This document shows positions 25,399 through 34,447 of a DNA stretch of 64,000 nucleotides, piece by piece. The notes under the pieces are model-generated. The model had not been told where the DNA came from, did no database searches, and was given only the letters and a program-made list of their open reading frames with translations. The stretch lies in the NCBI RefSeq assembly GCF_002929215.1, contig NZ_PJII01000011.1, positions 62,001-126,000 on the forward strand, read 5' to 3'. The first letter of the stretch is position 1, and every line of letters begins with the position of its first letter. The stretch comes from Arthrobacter sp. ZGTC412. Lineage in GTDB: Bacteria > Actinomycetota > Actinomycetes > Actinomycetales > Micrococcaceae. The position numbers and the translations under genes are program-made.

Positions 25399-26310
25399 AT
25401 GACTGAGAACAAGCTGATCATCGGCACCGCCCCTGACTCCTGGGGCGTCTGGTTCGCGGATGACCCCCAGCAGACCCCGTGGGAGCGCTTCCTCGACGAA
25501 GTGGCCGAATCCGGCTACAAGTGGATCGAACTGGGCCCCTACGGCTACCTGCCGAATTACCCCACCCGGCTGGCCGAGGAGCTCAAGGCCCGTGACCTGC
25601 AAGTCACCGCGGGAACCGTGTTCACCGCGTTCCACCGCGGACTGGACCAGTGGGAGACCGCCTGGGAGCCTGCCCGCAAGGTTGCCGAGCTCACCGCGGC
25701 CATGAGCGGCGAGCACATTGTGGTCATCCCTGCCATGTGGCGGGATGACGTCACTGGCGAAGCCGTCGAAAGCGGCCAGCTGACGGAGAAGGCCTGGGAC
25801 GACCTGTTCGCTGGCCACAACCGCCTGGGCAAGACCCTCCTGGAGGACTTTGGCCTGAAGCAGCAGTTCCACTCCCACGCCGATTCGCACGTCGGAGCGC
25901 AGAAGGACATCGAAACACTCCTGGCTGCCACGGACCCCACGTATCTGAACCTGTGCCTGGACACCGGGCACGCCGAATACTGCGGCGCCTCCAGCCTCGA
26001 GCTGATCAAGAACTACCCGGACCGCATCGGCTACCTGCACCTGAAGCAGATCAACCCGGAGATCCTGAAGAAGGTCAACGAGGAAAACATGACCTGGGCC
26101 GCGGCCAACCTGGCCGGAGTCATGACCGAGCCGCCGAACGGGCTCCCGGACCTGCGCGCCGTGATCGAAGCCGTAGAGGCACTGAACCGCCCCATCTTCG
26201 GAATTGTGGAGCAGGATATGTACCCGGTAGCGTTCGACGTTCCCATGCCGATTGCCAAGCGCACCCGCAACTTCCTGCTCTCCTGCGGTTCCCGCACAGC
26301 CGTCAACTGA
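25399..26310 (+). CDS. iolE: Inosose dehydratase-like TIM-barrel protein
   Basis: 303 residues of the xylose-isomerase-like TIM-barrel family. Pieces line up with IolE: IIGTAPDSWGVW at the start, GYKWIELGPYGYLP, metal-site FHSHADSHVG, TDPTYLNLCLDTGHAEYCG, YLHLKQIN and GIVEQDMYP. The expected reaction is dehydration of 2-keto-myo-inositol to trihydroxycyclohexanedione. The ATG at 25399 is preferred over the one at 25393 because AGAAGGA would touch the latter. It sits between iolA and iolG in the core operon. IolI/IolH-type isomerase is the alternative. Confidence 0.82.
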   Translation: MTENKLIIGTAPDSWGVWFADDPQQTPWERFLDEVAESGYKWIELGPYGYLPNYPTRLAEELKARDLQVTAGTVFTAFHRGLDQWETAWEPARKVAELTAAMSGEHIVVIPAMWRDDVTGEAVESGQLTEKAWDDLFAGHNRLGKTLLEDFGLKQQFHSHADSHVGAQKDIETLLAATDPTYLNLCLDTGHAEYCGASSLELIKNYPDRIGYLHLKQINPEILKKVNEENMTWAAANLAGVMTEPPNGLPDLRAVIEAVEALNRPIFGIVEQDMYPVAFDVPMPIAKRTRNFLLSCGSRTAVN

Positions 26311-26345
26311 CGCCGCCCAGGCACACCAAACATAAGGAATGAACC

Positions 26346-27359
26346 ATGACTGAAACCCTTCGCGTCGCCGTCATCGGCGCCGGCCGCATGGGCGCCGACC
26401 ACATCCAGCGCCTCAACAGCCGCATTCACGGCGCTGACGTTGCCGCCGTCGTCGACGTTGACCTGGCCCGCGCGCAGGCCGCCATTGAAGGCATCGCCGG
26501 CGCCGTTGCCCTGGCCGACGCCGAGGAAGCCCTCAACAACGGCGACGTCAACGCCGTCCTCATCGCCACGCCAGGCTTCCTGCACGAGGACATCCTCTAC
26601 AAGGCCCTGGCGAAGGACATCCCTATCCTCTGTGAAAAGCCGCTCACCCCGGACGCCGAGAGCGCGTGGAAGATTGTCCAGGCCGAAACCGCGCTTGGCC
26701 ACAAACGCATCCAGGTAGGCTTCATGCGCCGATTCGACGCGGAATACGCCGCTCTCGGCTCCGTGATCCGCGACGGCGAACTCGGAGAGCTGCTGATGCT
26801 CCACCACCAGCATCGCAACCCCACTACCCCGGCCGGCTTCACCAACGAGATGTTGATCAACGACTCGGTAGTCCACGAGTTCGACGCCATCCGCTACTTC
26901 ACCGGCGAGGAAATCACCAGCGTCCAGGTCCGTCTCGGCAAGGCCACCAAAAACGCACCTTCGGGACAGCATGATCCGCAGCATGTCCTCCTGGAGACCG
27001 AATCAGGCGTCCTCGCCGACGTCGAAATCTATGTCAACGCCAAGTTCGGCTACGAAGTGGCCACCCAGGCCTCCTTCGAGGACGGCATCGTCAACATCGG
27101 CGGCGACGGCGGACCGTACGTCCGCACCGCAGGCCGCTGGGGCGGCAAGGTCACTCCCGGCTTCGAAGAGCGGTTCGGGGCCGCGTATGACGTCGAAATC
27201 CAGTCATGGGTGGACGCCGCCCGCCGCGGCGAAATCGGGGGTCCCACCGCTTGGGACGGGTACGCCACCGCAGCCTGCTGCGAGGCCGGCGTCGAGGCAC
27301 AGAAGTCCGGCGAAAAGGTCAAGGTCCGGCTCAACACCAAGCCTGACCTGTACAACTAA
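26346..27359 (+). CDS. iolG: Inositol 2-dehydrogenase
   Basis: 337 residues of the Gfo/Idh/MocA family. The Rossmann fingerprint is VAVIGAGRMGADH at the N-terminus, the catalytic lysine motif is CEKPL (Glu97-Lys98-Pro99), and the second conserved region is VGFMRRFDAEYAA. The active-site motif is INDSVVHEFDAIRYF, with the Asp/His expected in IolG. It oxidises myo-inositol to 2-keto-myo-inositol with NAD+. Its place in the core operon between iolE and iolH makes it the principal IolG of the seven homologues here. Confidence 0.93.
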   Translation: MTETLRVAVIGAGRMGADHIQRLNSRIHGADVAAVVDVDLARAQAAIEGIAGAVALADAEEALNNGDVNAVLIATPGFLHEDILYKALAKDIPILCEKPLTPDAESAWKIVQAETALGHKRIQVGFMRRFDAEYAALGSVIRDGELGELLMLHHQHRNPTTPAGFTNEMLINDSVVHEFDAIRYFTGEEITSVQVRLGKATKNAPSGQHDPQHVLLETESGVLADVEIYVNAKFGYEVATQASFEDGIVNIGGDGGPYVRTAGRWGGKVTPGFEERFGAAYDVEIQSWVDAARRGEIGGPTAWDGYATAACCEAGVEAQKSGEKVKVRLNTKPDLYN

Positions 27360-27392
27360 ACGCCCTCAACTGACCCACAACGGAGTGCCCAC

Positions 27393-28265
27393 GTGAAAAT
27401 TGCCCTTGACCCCACCCCGTACCACCACAGCCACAGCCTGCTGGAATTCCCGCGCGTGGCAGCTGACCTGGGTTACAAATACCTGCAACTGACGCCGCAC
27501 GCGGACATGATCCCCTTCTACAACCACCCCAAGGCCGACGACGAGCTCGTGGCACAGATGAACAAGGCCTGCAAGGACGCCGGCGTCGAAATCGCCTCGG
27601 TACTGCCAGTCCTGCGCTGGTCCGGACCGGACGAGGACGCCCGCGAAGCAGCCGTCCGTTACTGGAAGCGCGCCATCCAGATCACGGTGGACCTGGGCGT
27701 CAGCACCATGAACACCGAATTCAGCGGCCGCCCCGAAAAGGCCGAAGAATCCGAACGTGCCTTCTACCGCTCCATGGAGGAGCTGCTCCCGATCATCGAG
27801 CGCGAGGGGCTGGATGTCCTGATCGACCCGCACCCGGATGACTTTGTCGAAGACGGACTCGCCGCCATCCGTGTGATCCGCGGCGTCAACTCGCCCAACA
27901 TCGGCATGGTCTACGTGGCCTCGCATTCCTTCCACATGGGCAACAAGCCCCTGGACATCATGCGGGCAGCCGGAGACAAGCTCCGGCTGGTCCACGTCTC
28001 GGACACGATGGACCACCACGCCTCCCACGGCCTGCGCTACATCACCAACCCGCCCGGCAACGCCGTCCGCGTGCACCAGCACCTGAAAATAGGCGACGGC
28101 GACGTCAACTGGGATGAGTTCTTCGGCGGACTCAAGGAAATCGGCTTCCTGGACAAGGACAACACCGTGATGGTGTCCAGCGTCTTCGCCGAGGACGAGA
28201 GCGCCGACGACGTGTCCCGCTATCAGCTGGAGACGATGCGCGAGTACGTCGAAAAGGCCAACTAG
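27393..28265 (+). CDS. iolH: IolH-like sugar phosphate isomerase/epimerase
   Basis: 290 residues, GTG start at 27393. It is a TIM-barrel of the AP-endonuclease/xylose-isomerase-like superfamily: [19 protein letters not shown], then [26 protein letters not shown] and a late Asp/Glu region ([11 protein letters not shown]). The length and position match IolH of inositol clusters. The IolH reaction is not settled in the literature I know of. Its stop shares one base with the start of iolT. Confidence 0.82.
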   Translation: MKIALDPTPYHHSHSLLEFPRVAADLGYKYLQLTPHADMIPFYNHPKADDELVAQMNKACKDAGVEIASVLPVLRWSGPDEDAREAAVRYWKRAIQITVDLGVSTMNTEFSGRPEKAEESERAFYRSMEELLPIIEREGLDVLIDPHPDDFVEDGLAAIRVIRGVNSPNIGMVYVASHSFHMGNKPLDIMRAAGDKLRLVHVSDTMDHHASHGLRYITNPPGNAVRVHQHLKIGDGDVNWDEFFGGLKEIGFLDKDNTVMVSSVFAEDESADDVSRYQLETMREYVEKAN

Positions 28266-29740
28266 TGGCGGCTGGGATGGAAGAAAGCAAGGGAACCCTG
28301 ACGAAATCCGCCGATGTCCAGGCCGTTGTCCCTGACGCTGGCGGGGCCACCGGACCGTCCAAACCGGCCAACCCGAAGAAGTTCATGCGGAAGGTGGCGC
28401 TTTTCTCCACCTTCGGCGGCTTGCTGTTTGGCTACGACACCGGCGTGATCAACGGCGCCCTGCCGTTTATGCAGCGGGACCTTGGGCTGACGCCCCTGAC
28501 TGAAGGGCTCGTCACCTCCACGCTCCTGTTCGGTGCAGCCTTCGGTGCCATCAGCGCGGGCCGGCTCTCGGACCGTTTCGGCAGGCGCAGGACCATCATG
28601 GGGCTGGCGCTGATCTTCGTGGTGGCCACCATCGCGTGCACCCTTTCGCCAAGCACTGAACTGCTCATAGCTGCCCGGACCCTGCTGGGCCTGGCCGTGG
28701 GCGGCGCGTCCGTGATTGTGCCGGTGTACCTCGCCGAAATGTCGCCGGCGGCCCAACGCGGCCGCATCGTCACGCAAAACGAACTGATGATCGTCACAGG
28801 CCAGTTCCTGGCCTTCACCTTCAACGCCGTACTGGGCAACCTCTTCCCCGAAGAAACACACGTCTGGCGCTGGATGCTGGTGATCGCCACGCTCCCAGCC
28901 GTCATCCTGTGGTTCGGCATGCTGGTCCTGCCGGAGAGCCCGCGCTGGCTGGCGTCGGCGGGCCGCTTCGGGGCCGTCCTTGAGGTGCTCCGCTCCACCC
29001 GCGCCGCCGGCGACGTCTCATCGGAGTTCGACGAGGTGCGGCAGGCGGCCCGCGAGGATTACCAGGCAAAGATGGGCACGTTCAAGGACCTCACCGTTCC
29101 GTGGATCCGGAGGATCTTCGTTGTGGGCCTGGGCATGGCCATCATCAACCAGATCAGCGGCGTCAACGCCATCATGTACTACGGGACGTCCATCCTGTCC
29201 TCGTCCGGTTTTGGCGATCAGGGGGCCCTGATCGCCAACGTCCTGAACGGCGTGACGTCCGTGGTGGCTGTGGTCATCGGCATGTACCTGATGACGCGGG
29301 TGCCCCGCAAACCCATGCTGATCGTGGGACTGTGCGGCACGGCGACGTCCCTGACGGCCATCGCGGTCATCTCCATGGCGCTGCCGGAGAGCACCCTGCG
29401 CGGATATCTGGTGCTGCTGTTTATGGTGACGTTCCTGGCTTCCATGCAGGGGTGCATCGGCACCGTGACGTGGCTGACCATGTCCGAGATCTTCCCCATG
29501 CACGTCCGCGGCATCGCCATGGGCATCTGCGTTTTTGTGCTCTGGATGATCAACTTCCTCATCGGTTTCTCCTTCCCGCAGATGGTTTCGTGGATCGGCG
29601 TGTCCGGGACGTTCCTCATTTTCGTGGCCCTGCAGCTGTGCGCCATTGCCTGGGTCAAGCGCGTGGTTCCGGAAACCAAGGACAAATCCCTGGAGGAGCT
29701 GGAGCACCTGTTCAAGCAGCGCTTAGGCGTGCTTGCCTAG
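28265..29740 (+). CDS. iolT: Myo-inositol transporter, MFS sugar porter
   Basis: 491 residues with 12 membrane helices. Sugar-porter signatures are present: [19 protein letters not shown] in helix 1, [25 protein letters not shown] after helix 4, [12 protein letters not shown] before the central loop, [14 protein letters not shown] in helix 7 and [13 protein letters not shown] at the C-terminus. These are proton symporters of the IolT type. The start may be GTG 28265 (overlapping the iolH stop) or ATG 28277. Last in the iolC operon, it is followed by a bidirectional terminator. Confidence 0.92.
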   Translation: MAAGMEESKGTLTKSADVQAVVPDAGGATGPSKPANPKKFMRKVALFSTFGGLLFGYDTGVINGALPFMQRDLGLTPLTEGLVTSTLLFGAAFGAISAGRLSDRFGRRRTIMGLALIFVVATIACTLSPSTELLIAARTLLGLAVGGASVIVPVYLAEMSPAAQRGRIVTQNELMIVTGQFLAFTFNAVLGNLFPEETHVWRWMLVIATLPAVILWFGMLVLPESPRWLASAGRFGAVLEVLRSTRAAGDVSSEFDEVRQAAREDYQAKMGTFKDLTVPWIRRIFVVGLGMAIINQISGVNAIMYYGTSILSSSGFGDQGALIANVLNGVTSVVAVVIGMYLMTRVPRKPMLIVGLCGTATSLTAIAVISMALPESTLRGYLVLLFMVTFLASMQGCIGTVTWLTMSEIFPMHVRGIAMGICVFVLWMINFLIGFSFPQMVSWIGVSGTFLIFVALQLCAIAWVKRVVPETKDKSLEELEHLFKQRLGVLA

Positions 29741-29762
29741 GGCGCCGAAAAGGGGCAGCAAA

Positions 29763-29794
29763 AAACGCCCGACGCCGGCCGGCGTCGGGCGTTT
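29763..29794. terminator. Bidirectional terminator between iolT and the minus-strand operon
   Basis: A perfect 16-bp inverted repeat whose arms are AAACGCCCGACGCCGG and its complement, with A-runs before and T after. It lies between convergent genes. Confidence 0.9.
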
Positions 29795-29820
29795 CTGTCT
29801 CCCGCGGGCGGCGAAGGGTC

Positions 29821-30843
29821 CTAGAGGGCGATGACGGCGTTCTCCTGCGCACTGCGGCGGGCCGCATCCAGGACCTCCAGCGTCCGGATGCCCTCCGCTG
29901 CGGGTACGGGCTCCGGCCCTTCGCCGCGGACTGCCCGGGCAAACTCGGTGTAAAAATCCGCGTAGTTGCCCTGCGCGGAGGGAACGGCTTCGCGGCGATC
30001 CCGAAGGGACAAGGTGCCCCAGTTTTCAGCCACATCGACTCCCCACGTGGCAGCATCCTCGGCGGGCCTGCGCCCGGCAAACAAGGCGTCCGCCTGGACG
30101 TCAGCACCGGAGGCCACGTAACTGCCCCTGCTGCCGTACGCCCGCAACTCCCGGGTGCTCGAATGGTTCAGTTTGCTGGCGGACACGGTGGAGACGGCAC
30201 CCGATTTATGCGACAGGGTCAGGAAAAAGCCGCAGTCCGTCCGCTCGCCAAACCGGTCCGTCCAGTCCAGGGTTGCGTGCACGTGGGTGGCCGGTCCCAG
30301 CAGCCACAGCATCTGGTCAACCAGGTGGCTGCCGAGGTCCCGAAGCAGTCCACCGCTGGCGCCAAGCTCGAGGCTGCCCGCGTTGTCCTGGTCCATGGTG
30401 GAATGGACCCGCCAGAGCTCACCAAGTTCACCGCTTGCAAGGACGTTCGCCAGCGTCAGGATATCGGCGTCGCGGCGACGGTTGTGGTAGACGTTCAGGA
30501 CAACGCCAGCGTTGTCCGCGGCCACGGCCAGTTCCCGCGCCGCCCCCGCATTTGGGGCGAAGGGCTTGTCCGCCACCACGTGCACGCCGGCCTTGATGGC
30601 TTCCAGGACGAGTTCCTGGCGGGTGTGCGGTGGCGTGGTGATGGTCACCGCATCCACGCCGGCTTCCAGGAGCTCAGCGAGGCTCCAAAAGATGGGCAGT
30701 CCGGGGAAATCCGCGGCGACCTGGGTTCGTTTCGCGTCGGAACGGGCCACAACGCCCACGAGTTCCACGCCGTCAGCGGCTTCAATGAACGGAGCATGGA
30801 AGTACCTGCCGCCAACTCCGTATCCGACAGTGCCAATGCGCAT
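29821..30843 (-). CDS. Gfo/Idh/MocA family oxidoreductase (scyllo-inositol dehydrogenase-like)
   Basis: 340 residues. Rossmann start GTVGYGVGGRYFHAPFI, and the catalytic Lys motif is ADKPF (Asp92-Lys93-Pro94) instead of the usual EKP. The C-domain has GLLRDLGSHLVDQMLWLLG. The N-terminus with GRYFHAP resembles the YvaA/YrbE-type, which includes IolW/IolU scyllo-inosose reductases. I infer that it interconverts an inosose and an inositol, possibly with NADPH. It is the third gene of a minus-strand operon; a strong hairpin separates it from the second gene. Confidence 0.8.
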   Translation of the reverse strand: MRIGTVGYGVGGRYFHAPFIEAADGVELVGVVARSDAKRTQVAADFPGLPIFWSLAELLEAGVDAVTITTPPHTRQELVLEAIKAGVHVVADKPFAPNAGAARELAVAADNAGVVLNVYHNRRRDADILTLANVLASGELGELWRVHSTMDQDNAGSLELGASGGLLRDLGSHLVDQMLWLLGPATHVHATLDWTDRFGERTDCGFFLTLSHKSGAVSTVSASKLNHSSTRELRAYGSRGSYVASGADVQADALFAGRRPAEDAATWGVDVAENWGTLSLRDRREAVPSAQGNYADFYTEFARAVRGEGPEPVPAAEGIRTLEVLDAARRSAQENAVIAL

Positions 30844-30881
30844 GCTTAAGTTCCTTATCTGTGGGAAAGCCCCGTACGACA

Positions 30882-30918
30882 GGAAGCAGCAAGGAGGCGT
30901 CGCCCCCTTGCTGCTTCC
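30882..30918 (-). other. Intercistronic hairpin in the minus-strand operon
   Basis: GGAAGCAGCAAGG and CCTTGCTGCTTCC are perfect 13-bp arms around an 11-base loop. It lies between the isomerase gene (ends 30937) and the dehydrogenase gene (starts 30843). No T-run follows, so partial termination or message processing is likelier than a full stop. Confidence 0.7.
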
Positions 30919-30936
30919 ATGGTGGTTGTTCGACTG

Positions 30937-31956
30937 TCAGGTCGTCAGGTTCATCGCCGCGGAGAGCGCTGCGTCGGCGTCCCGCAGGACCGTGGCTGCC
31001 ACTTCGAGGCCCTCGATGCGGCCCAGGGAGGTGTCCTCGTGTTCGATGTTGACCAGCATGTCCGGGTCCACCTCGTGCAGCGCGCGCAGGAATTCTGTCC
31101 AGAAAGCAGTGTCGTGCCCGCGGCCCAGGGCCACGAAGTCCCAGGCCGAGTTCTTGGGCCACTCGTTCGCCCATTCGTCGCCGCCGAGGTTGGTACGGTT
31201 TTCCTCGGGGGAGAGCCTGCGGAAGCTGTTGTCCAGGACCCCGTACAGTGCGGCGTTTTCCGTGTTGACCCGGACGTCCTTCGCGGCGGCCTGGAACACC
31301 AGGGGACCGAGTTCACGGACCACGGCCACCGGGTCCATCTGCTGCCAGAACAGGTGGGAGGCATCGAGTTCGACGCCGACGTGGGTGGCACCAGTGAGGT
31401 CGATGAGCTTGTAGACATCGGCGGTGTTGAACACAATGTTCTGTGGGTGCAGCTCCAGGGCAACTTTGACGTCATGGTCGGCCGCGAGGCGGTCGGTTTC
31501 CTTCCAGAACTTCGCGGCTACGCCCCACTGGTAGTCCAGTACGTCCAGTGCCGCAGAGTTCCAGGCGTTGACCACCCAGTTAACGGTGGTGGCGCCGGGC
31601 TCGCCCCCGGGCAGGCCGGACATGGTGACCACGCGGTTCTGGCCGAGCCGGTGTGCCAGGCGGATGGAGCGGCGGATGTCCTCGGCGTGCTTCTCGCCGA
31701 TCGCGCGGTTGGGGTGCAGCGGGTTGCCGTTGCAGTTCAGCCCGGCGATCGAGACGCCGGTGCCTTCGAAGACCGCGAGGTAGTCGTCCCGGGCGGCGTC
31801 GCTTTCCAGGATGTCATCGAAAGTGGGGACGTGGACGGCAGGGAGGAAGCCGCCGGTGTTGATTTCGATTCCGGTGAGGCCAAGGTCCGCAATGACCTTC
31901 AGTGCCTCGGGAAGCGGCCGGTCGTGCAGGATCGCGTTGTAGACGCCTAGTTTCAT
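30937..31956 (-). CDS. Sugar phosphate isomerase/epimerase (TIM barrel)
   Basis: 339 residues. Motifs of the xylose-isomerase-like barrel: MKLGVYNAILHDRPLPEAL, ADLGLTGIEINTGG, a long insert with PLHPN and IRRSIRLAHRLGQNRVV, then VALELHPQNIVFN (metal Glu and His) and VGVELDASHLFWQ, with a late INIEHED-like VNIEHEDTSLG. It overlaps the upstream dehydrogenase gene by ATGA. It probably acts on the keto-product of the neighbouring Gfo/Idh enzymes, as paired 3-keto-sugar or inosose epimerase/dehydratases do. The precise substrate is unknown. Confidence 0.85.
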   Translation of the reverse strand: MKLGVYNAILHDRPLPEALKVIADLGLTGIEINTGGFLPAVHVPTFDDILESDAARDDYLAVFEGTGVSIAGLNCNGNPLHPNRAIGEKHAEDIRRSIRLAHRLGQNRVVTMSGLPGGEPGATTVNWVVNAWNSAALDVLDYQWGVAAKFWKETDRLAADHDVKVALELHPQNIVFNTADVYKLIDLTGATHVGVELDASHLFWQQMDPVAVVRELGPLVFQAAAKDVRVNTENAALYGVLDNSFRRLSPEENRTNLGGDEWANEWPKNSAWDFVALGRGHDTAFWTEFLRALHEVDPDMLVNIEHEDTSLGRIEGLEVAATVLRDADAALSAAMNLTT

Positions 31957-33131
31957 AGCGAGATCTTCTTTCCGTTGTTGAGCGCGGATTCGGCGACTGC
32001 GCCGAGCAGCTCCATATTGCGGACACCTTCGTCGAAGGTGGCGCAGCGGGGCAGTGAGTCCGCTTCACTAATGCCGGCAACTTCCTCGAGGAATGCCCGG
32101 GCCTGGTAGCCGAAGGCATCGTTCTGGCCGAAGCCGACCTCGGGCGCGTCCATGGCAAGGCCGCCGGCGATGTAGGGATGGCCCGGGCCGAGGATGACCT
32201 GGCGGTAGCCGTTCTCATTGCCTGAGCCGTCGTTGAGGAACAGCTGGATCTCGGCAGGTCGGCGCTGGTCGAACTTGGCCGCACCGTTTTCGCAGAACAC
32301 CTCGAACTGCAGGCTGTTGGCGTGCCCGGCGGCGACGCGGGAGACTTCGAAGCTGCCGGCGCCGTTTTCAAACTCTGCGTTGAACGCTGCGTAGTCGTCG
32401 TTCTCGACGGCTTCGAAGGTGTCGCTGACGGCAACGTGGTCGTGGCCCATCACGGCGGCGAGTGGCAGCGGGCGCTTCCCGATGACTGTGCTCAGCTGCC
32501 CGCCGGAAACGGATTTGATGTCCCCGCACAGGAACTCGGAGATGTACGTCAGGTGGCTTCCGACGTCGGCGAGGGCACCGGAGCCGGGGCCGCCCTTGTA
32601 GCGCCAGCTCATGGGTGCGGCGGGGCTGAAGCCGTAATCGGTCCAGTAGCGGCCGCTGAAGTGCAGCACATTGCCGAGGACGCCGTTGCGGATGAGGTCA
32701 CGGATGTACGCGATGCCGGGGGTGCGGCGGAAGGTGAAGCCGATCCGGGCGATGCTGCCGGCGTTCCGGGCTGCCTTCGCCATGGCGCGGGCGTCCGCAA
32801 GGGAGTCGCTCAGCGGTTTTTCGCAGAGCACGTGCTTGCCGGCGGCGAGCAGGCCTTCCACCACTTCGCGGTGGAGGGAGTTGGCGATGACGACGCTGAC
32901 GACGTCGATGTCGTCGGCTTCGGCAATTGCCTGCCAGGACGTGTCGTTGCGCTCATACCCAAAGCGGCGGGCGGCCAACGAGCCGAACTCGGCGTTAACG
33001 TCGCCAATTGAGACCAGGCGTACAGGCGGAAGCACGGGGCTGTAGAGGGCGGATGCCGTGCGGTACGCGGCAGCGTGGGCCTTGCCGGCCATGCCTGCAC
33101 CGATGACGGCGACGCCTAGGCTTTCAGCCAT
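31953..33131 (-). CDS. Gfo/Idh/MocA family oxidoreductase
   Basis: 392 residues, longer than the IolG group. Rossmann start VAVIGAGMAGKAHAAAYR, catalytic VLCEKPL (Glu104-Lys105-Pro106) and GSGALADVGSHLTYISEFL in the C-domain. The start ATG at 33131 has AAGGAG five bases upstream. It leads a three-gene minus-strand operon driven by a promoter at 33212-33240, divergent from a LacI regulator. The length and motifs resemble dehydrogenases acting on larger or substituted sugars and inositols; substrate unknown. Confidence 0.85.
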   Translation of the reverse strand: MAESLGVAVIGAGMAGKAHAAAYRTASALYSPVLPPVRLVSIGDVNAEFGSLAARRFGYERNDTSWQAIAEADDIDVVSVVIANSLHREVVEGLLAAGKHVLCEKPLSDSLADARAMAKAARNAGSIARIGFTFRRTPGIAYIRDLIRNGVLGNVLHFSGRYWTDYGFSPAAPMSWRYKGGPGSGALADVGSHLTYISEFLCGDIKSVSGGQLSTVIGKRPLPLAAVMGHDHVAVSDTFEAVENDDYAAFNAEFENGAGSFEVSRVAAGHANSLQFEVFCENGAAKFDQRRPAEIQLFLNDGSGNENGYRQVILGPGHPYIAGGLAMDAPEVGFGQNDAFGYQARAFLEEVAGISEADSLPRCATFDEGVRNMELLGAVAESALNNGKKISL

Positions 33132-33211
33132 TGATTTCTCCTTTGAAACTTCAGCCGCGGCGGGTACCCTCAGCGGCATTTTGGAGCGCTACAATTTGAA
33201 CGCTGGGTCCG

Positions 33212-33241
33212 AGCGTAGCCATGTATGTATGTCCTGTCAAT
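33212..33241 (-). promoter_or_regulatory. Promoter and operator of the minus-strand dehydrogenase operon
   Basis: On the minus strand TTGACA (33240-33235) and TACGCT (33217-33212) are separated by 17 bases. The -35 lies within GTATGTCCTGTCAAT (33227-33241, plus-strand reading), whose complement TTGACAGGACAT also occurs upstream of iolC at 19726. Confidence 0.7.
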
Positions 33242-33285
33242 CATCCGGCGGATATCCTCTAATCCGGACACGAAAGGCACTTCCA

Positions 33286-34305
33286 ATGAATGCGCACCGC
33301 CCCGAGACGCGACGCCCCACGATCTATGACGTAGCCAAGCAGGCTGGTGTTTCGCCGTCCCTGGTTTCCCTGGTGCTGCAGAATCCGGTGCGGGTAAGCG
33401 ACAAGCGCCGTGAAGCGGTCCAGGCGGCCATTCAGGAGCTTGGTTACCGACCCAGCCGGGCCGCCACGACGCTCGCCAGCAGCCGGACTAAGAGCATCGG
33501 CCTGGTCATTGACGACTACCGGAACCTCTGGTTTGTCGACCTGCTCCGGGGGATGGAGTCGGCGCTTACCGACCATGGCTACCATGTGATGCTGGCCGAT
33601 TCCCGGCCCGGCGAGAACCGTATCAAGGAGGCCGTGGACGGACTGCTTGCCATGCACGTTGACGGGCTGGTGATCGCGGCGGAACCCAGCGCGTCCATGC
33701 TGGCCGGCATGGGGGTGCCCACCGTGGTGGCCGGATGGCGCGACGGCGTGCCGTCGGGCGCTGACCTCATCACGAACGACGACGACGGCGGCGGCGCCAT
33801 GGCCGCGGACCACCTCCTGGGGCTTGGGCACATGCGGATCGGCCACCTCACCGGCTCAGGCGGCGCTGCCGCCCATCGGCTGGCAGGCTTCCGCGACCGG
33901 CTGCGGGGGTCCGGCTCCGAACCGCTCATCGTGGGGGAGGCTGGTGGGACGTCCGAGGAGGACGGGTACGCCTCGGCCTCCTGGCTGCTGGACCACCATC
34001 CGGGCACCACAGCCATCTTCGCTGCCAACGACACGATGGCACTGGGTGCCTTCGGTGCCGTCAAGGCGCGCGGTCTTGCGGTTCCAGCGGACATTTCCGT
34101 GATCGGATACGACAACTCCACCTTGGCGAAGTCGCGCTACCTCGAGCTGACGTCCGTGGACAACCGAAGCGACCTGGTGGGGGTGGATGTTGCCCACGCG
34201 CTGCTGGCCCGTATCCGGGACGCGTCGGCTGGCCCGCAGCGCAAACTGATCGAGCCCGCCTTGGTGGTCCGGAGCACCACCGCCCCGCCACGATCCCAGG
34301 GGTAA
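33286..34305 (+). CDS. LacI family transcriptional regulator
   Basis: 339 residues. The N-terminal HTH reads PTIYDVAKQAGVSPSLVSLVLQ, followed by the hinge YRPSRAATTLASSRTKSIGLV, as in LacI/GalR. A periplasmic-binding-like sensor domain follows (GLLAMHVDGLVIA, IFAANDTMALGAF, ISVIGYDNS). It is divergent from the dehydrogenase operon and precedes the ABC importer, so it probably controls one or both in response to a sugar or inositol. The ATG at 33286 is used; a longer in-frame reading runs into the opposite gene. Confidence 0.9.
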   Translation: MNAHRPETRRPTIYDVAKQAGVSPSLVSLVLQNPVRVSDKRREAVQAAIQELGYRPSRAATTLASSRTKSIGLVIDDYRNLWFVDLLRGMESALTDHGYHVMLADSRPGENRIKEAVDGLLAMHVDGLVIAAEPSASMLAGMGVPTVVAGWRDGVPSGADLITNDDDGGGAMAADHLLGLGHMRIGHLTGSGGAAAHRLAGFRDRLRGSGSEPLIVGEAGGTSEEDGYASASWLLDHHPGTTAIFAANDTMALGAFGAVKARGLAVPADISVIGYDNSTLAKSRYLELTSVDNRSDLVGVDVAHALLARIRDASAGPQRKLIEPALVVRSTTAPPRSQG

Positions 34306-34333
34306 CAAGGGTCGCTCTACGTCAAAACATCCT

Positions 34334-34379
34334 AATGTCAGGACAAACTATTGACATTCGTGAGTTGGATCACCATGAT
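34334..34379 (+). promoter_or_regulatory. Promoter and operator of the ABC importer operon
   Basis: AATGTCAGGACAAAC (34334-34348) resembles the 17-mer upstream of iolC. AATGTCA and TGACATT (34352-34358) are perfect inverted repeats. The -35 TTGACA (34351-34356) and -10 CATGAT (34374-34379) are 17 bases apart. About 60 bases of leader precede the start. Confidence 0.65.
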
Positions 34380-34447
34380 CGAGGTAGACAGTGCTCCGGC
34401 GGCTGCAGAGTGGCAGCCCGGGGACTGAGAGATCAAAGGAGATTTAG

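Noticed and set aside
29101-30849. A 582-codon plus-strand open frame across iolT, the terminator and the opposite dehydrogenase gene
   Set aside because: It runs through a strong bidirectional terminator and is antisense to a Gfo/Idh gene.
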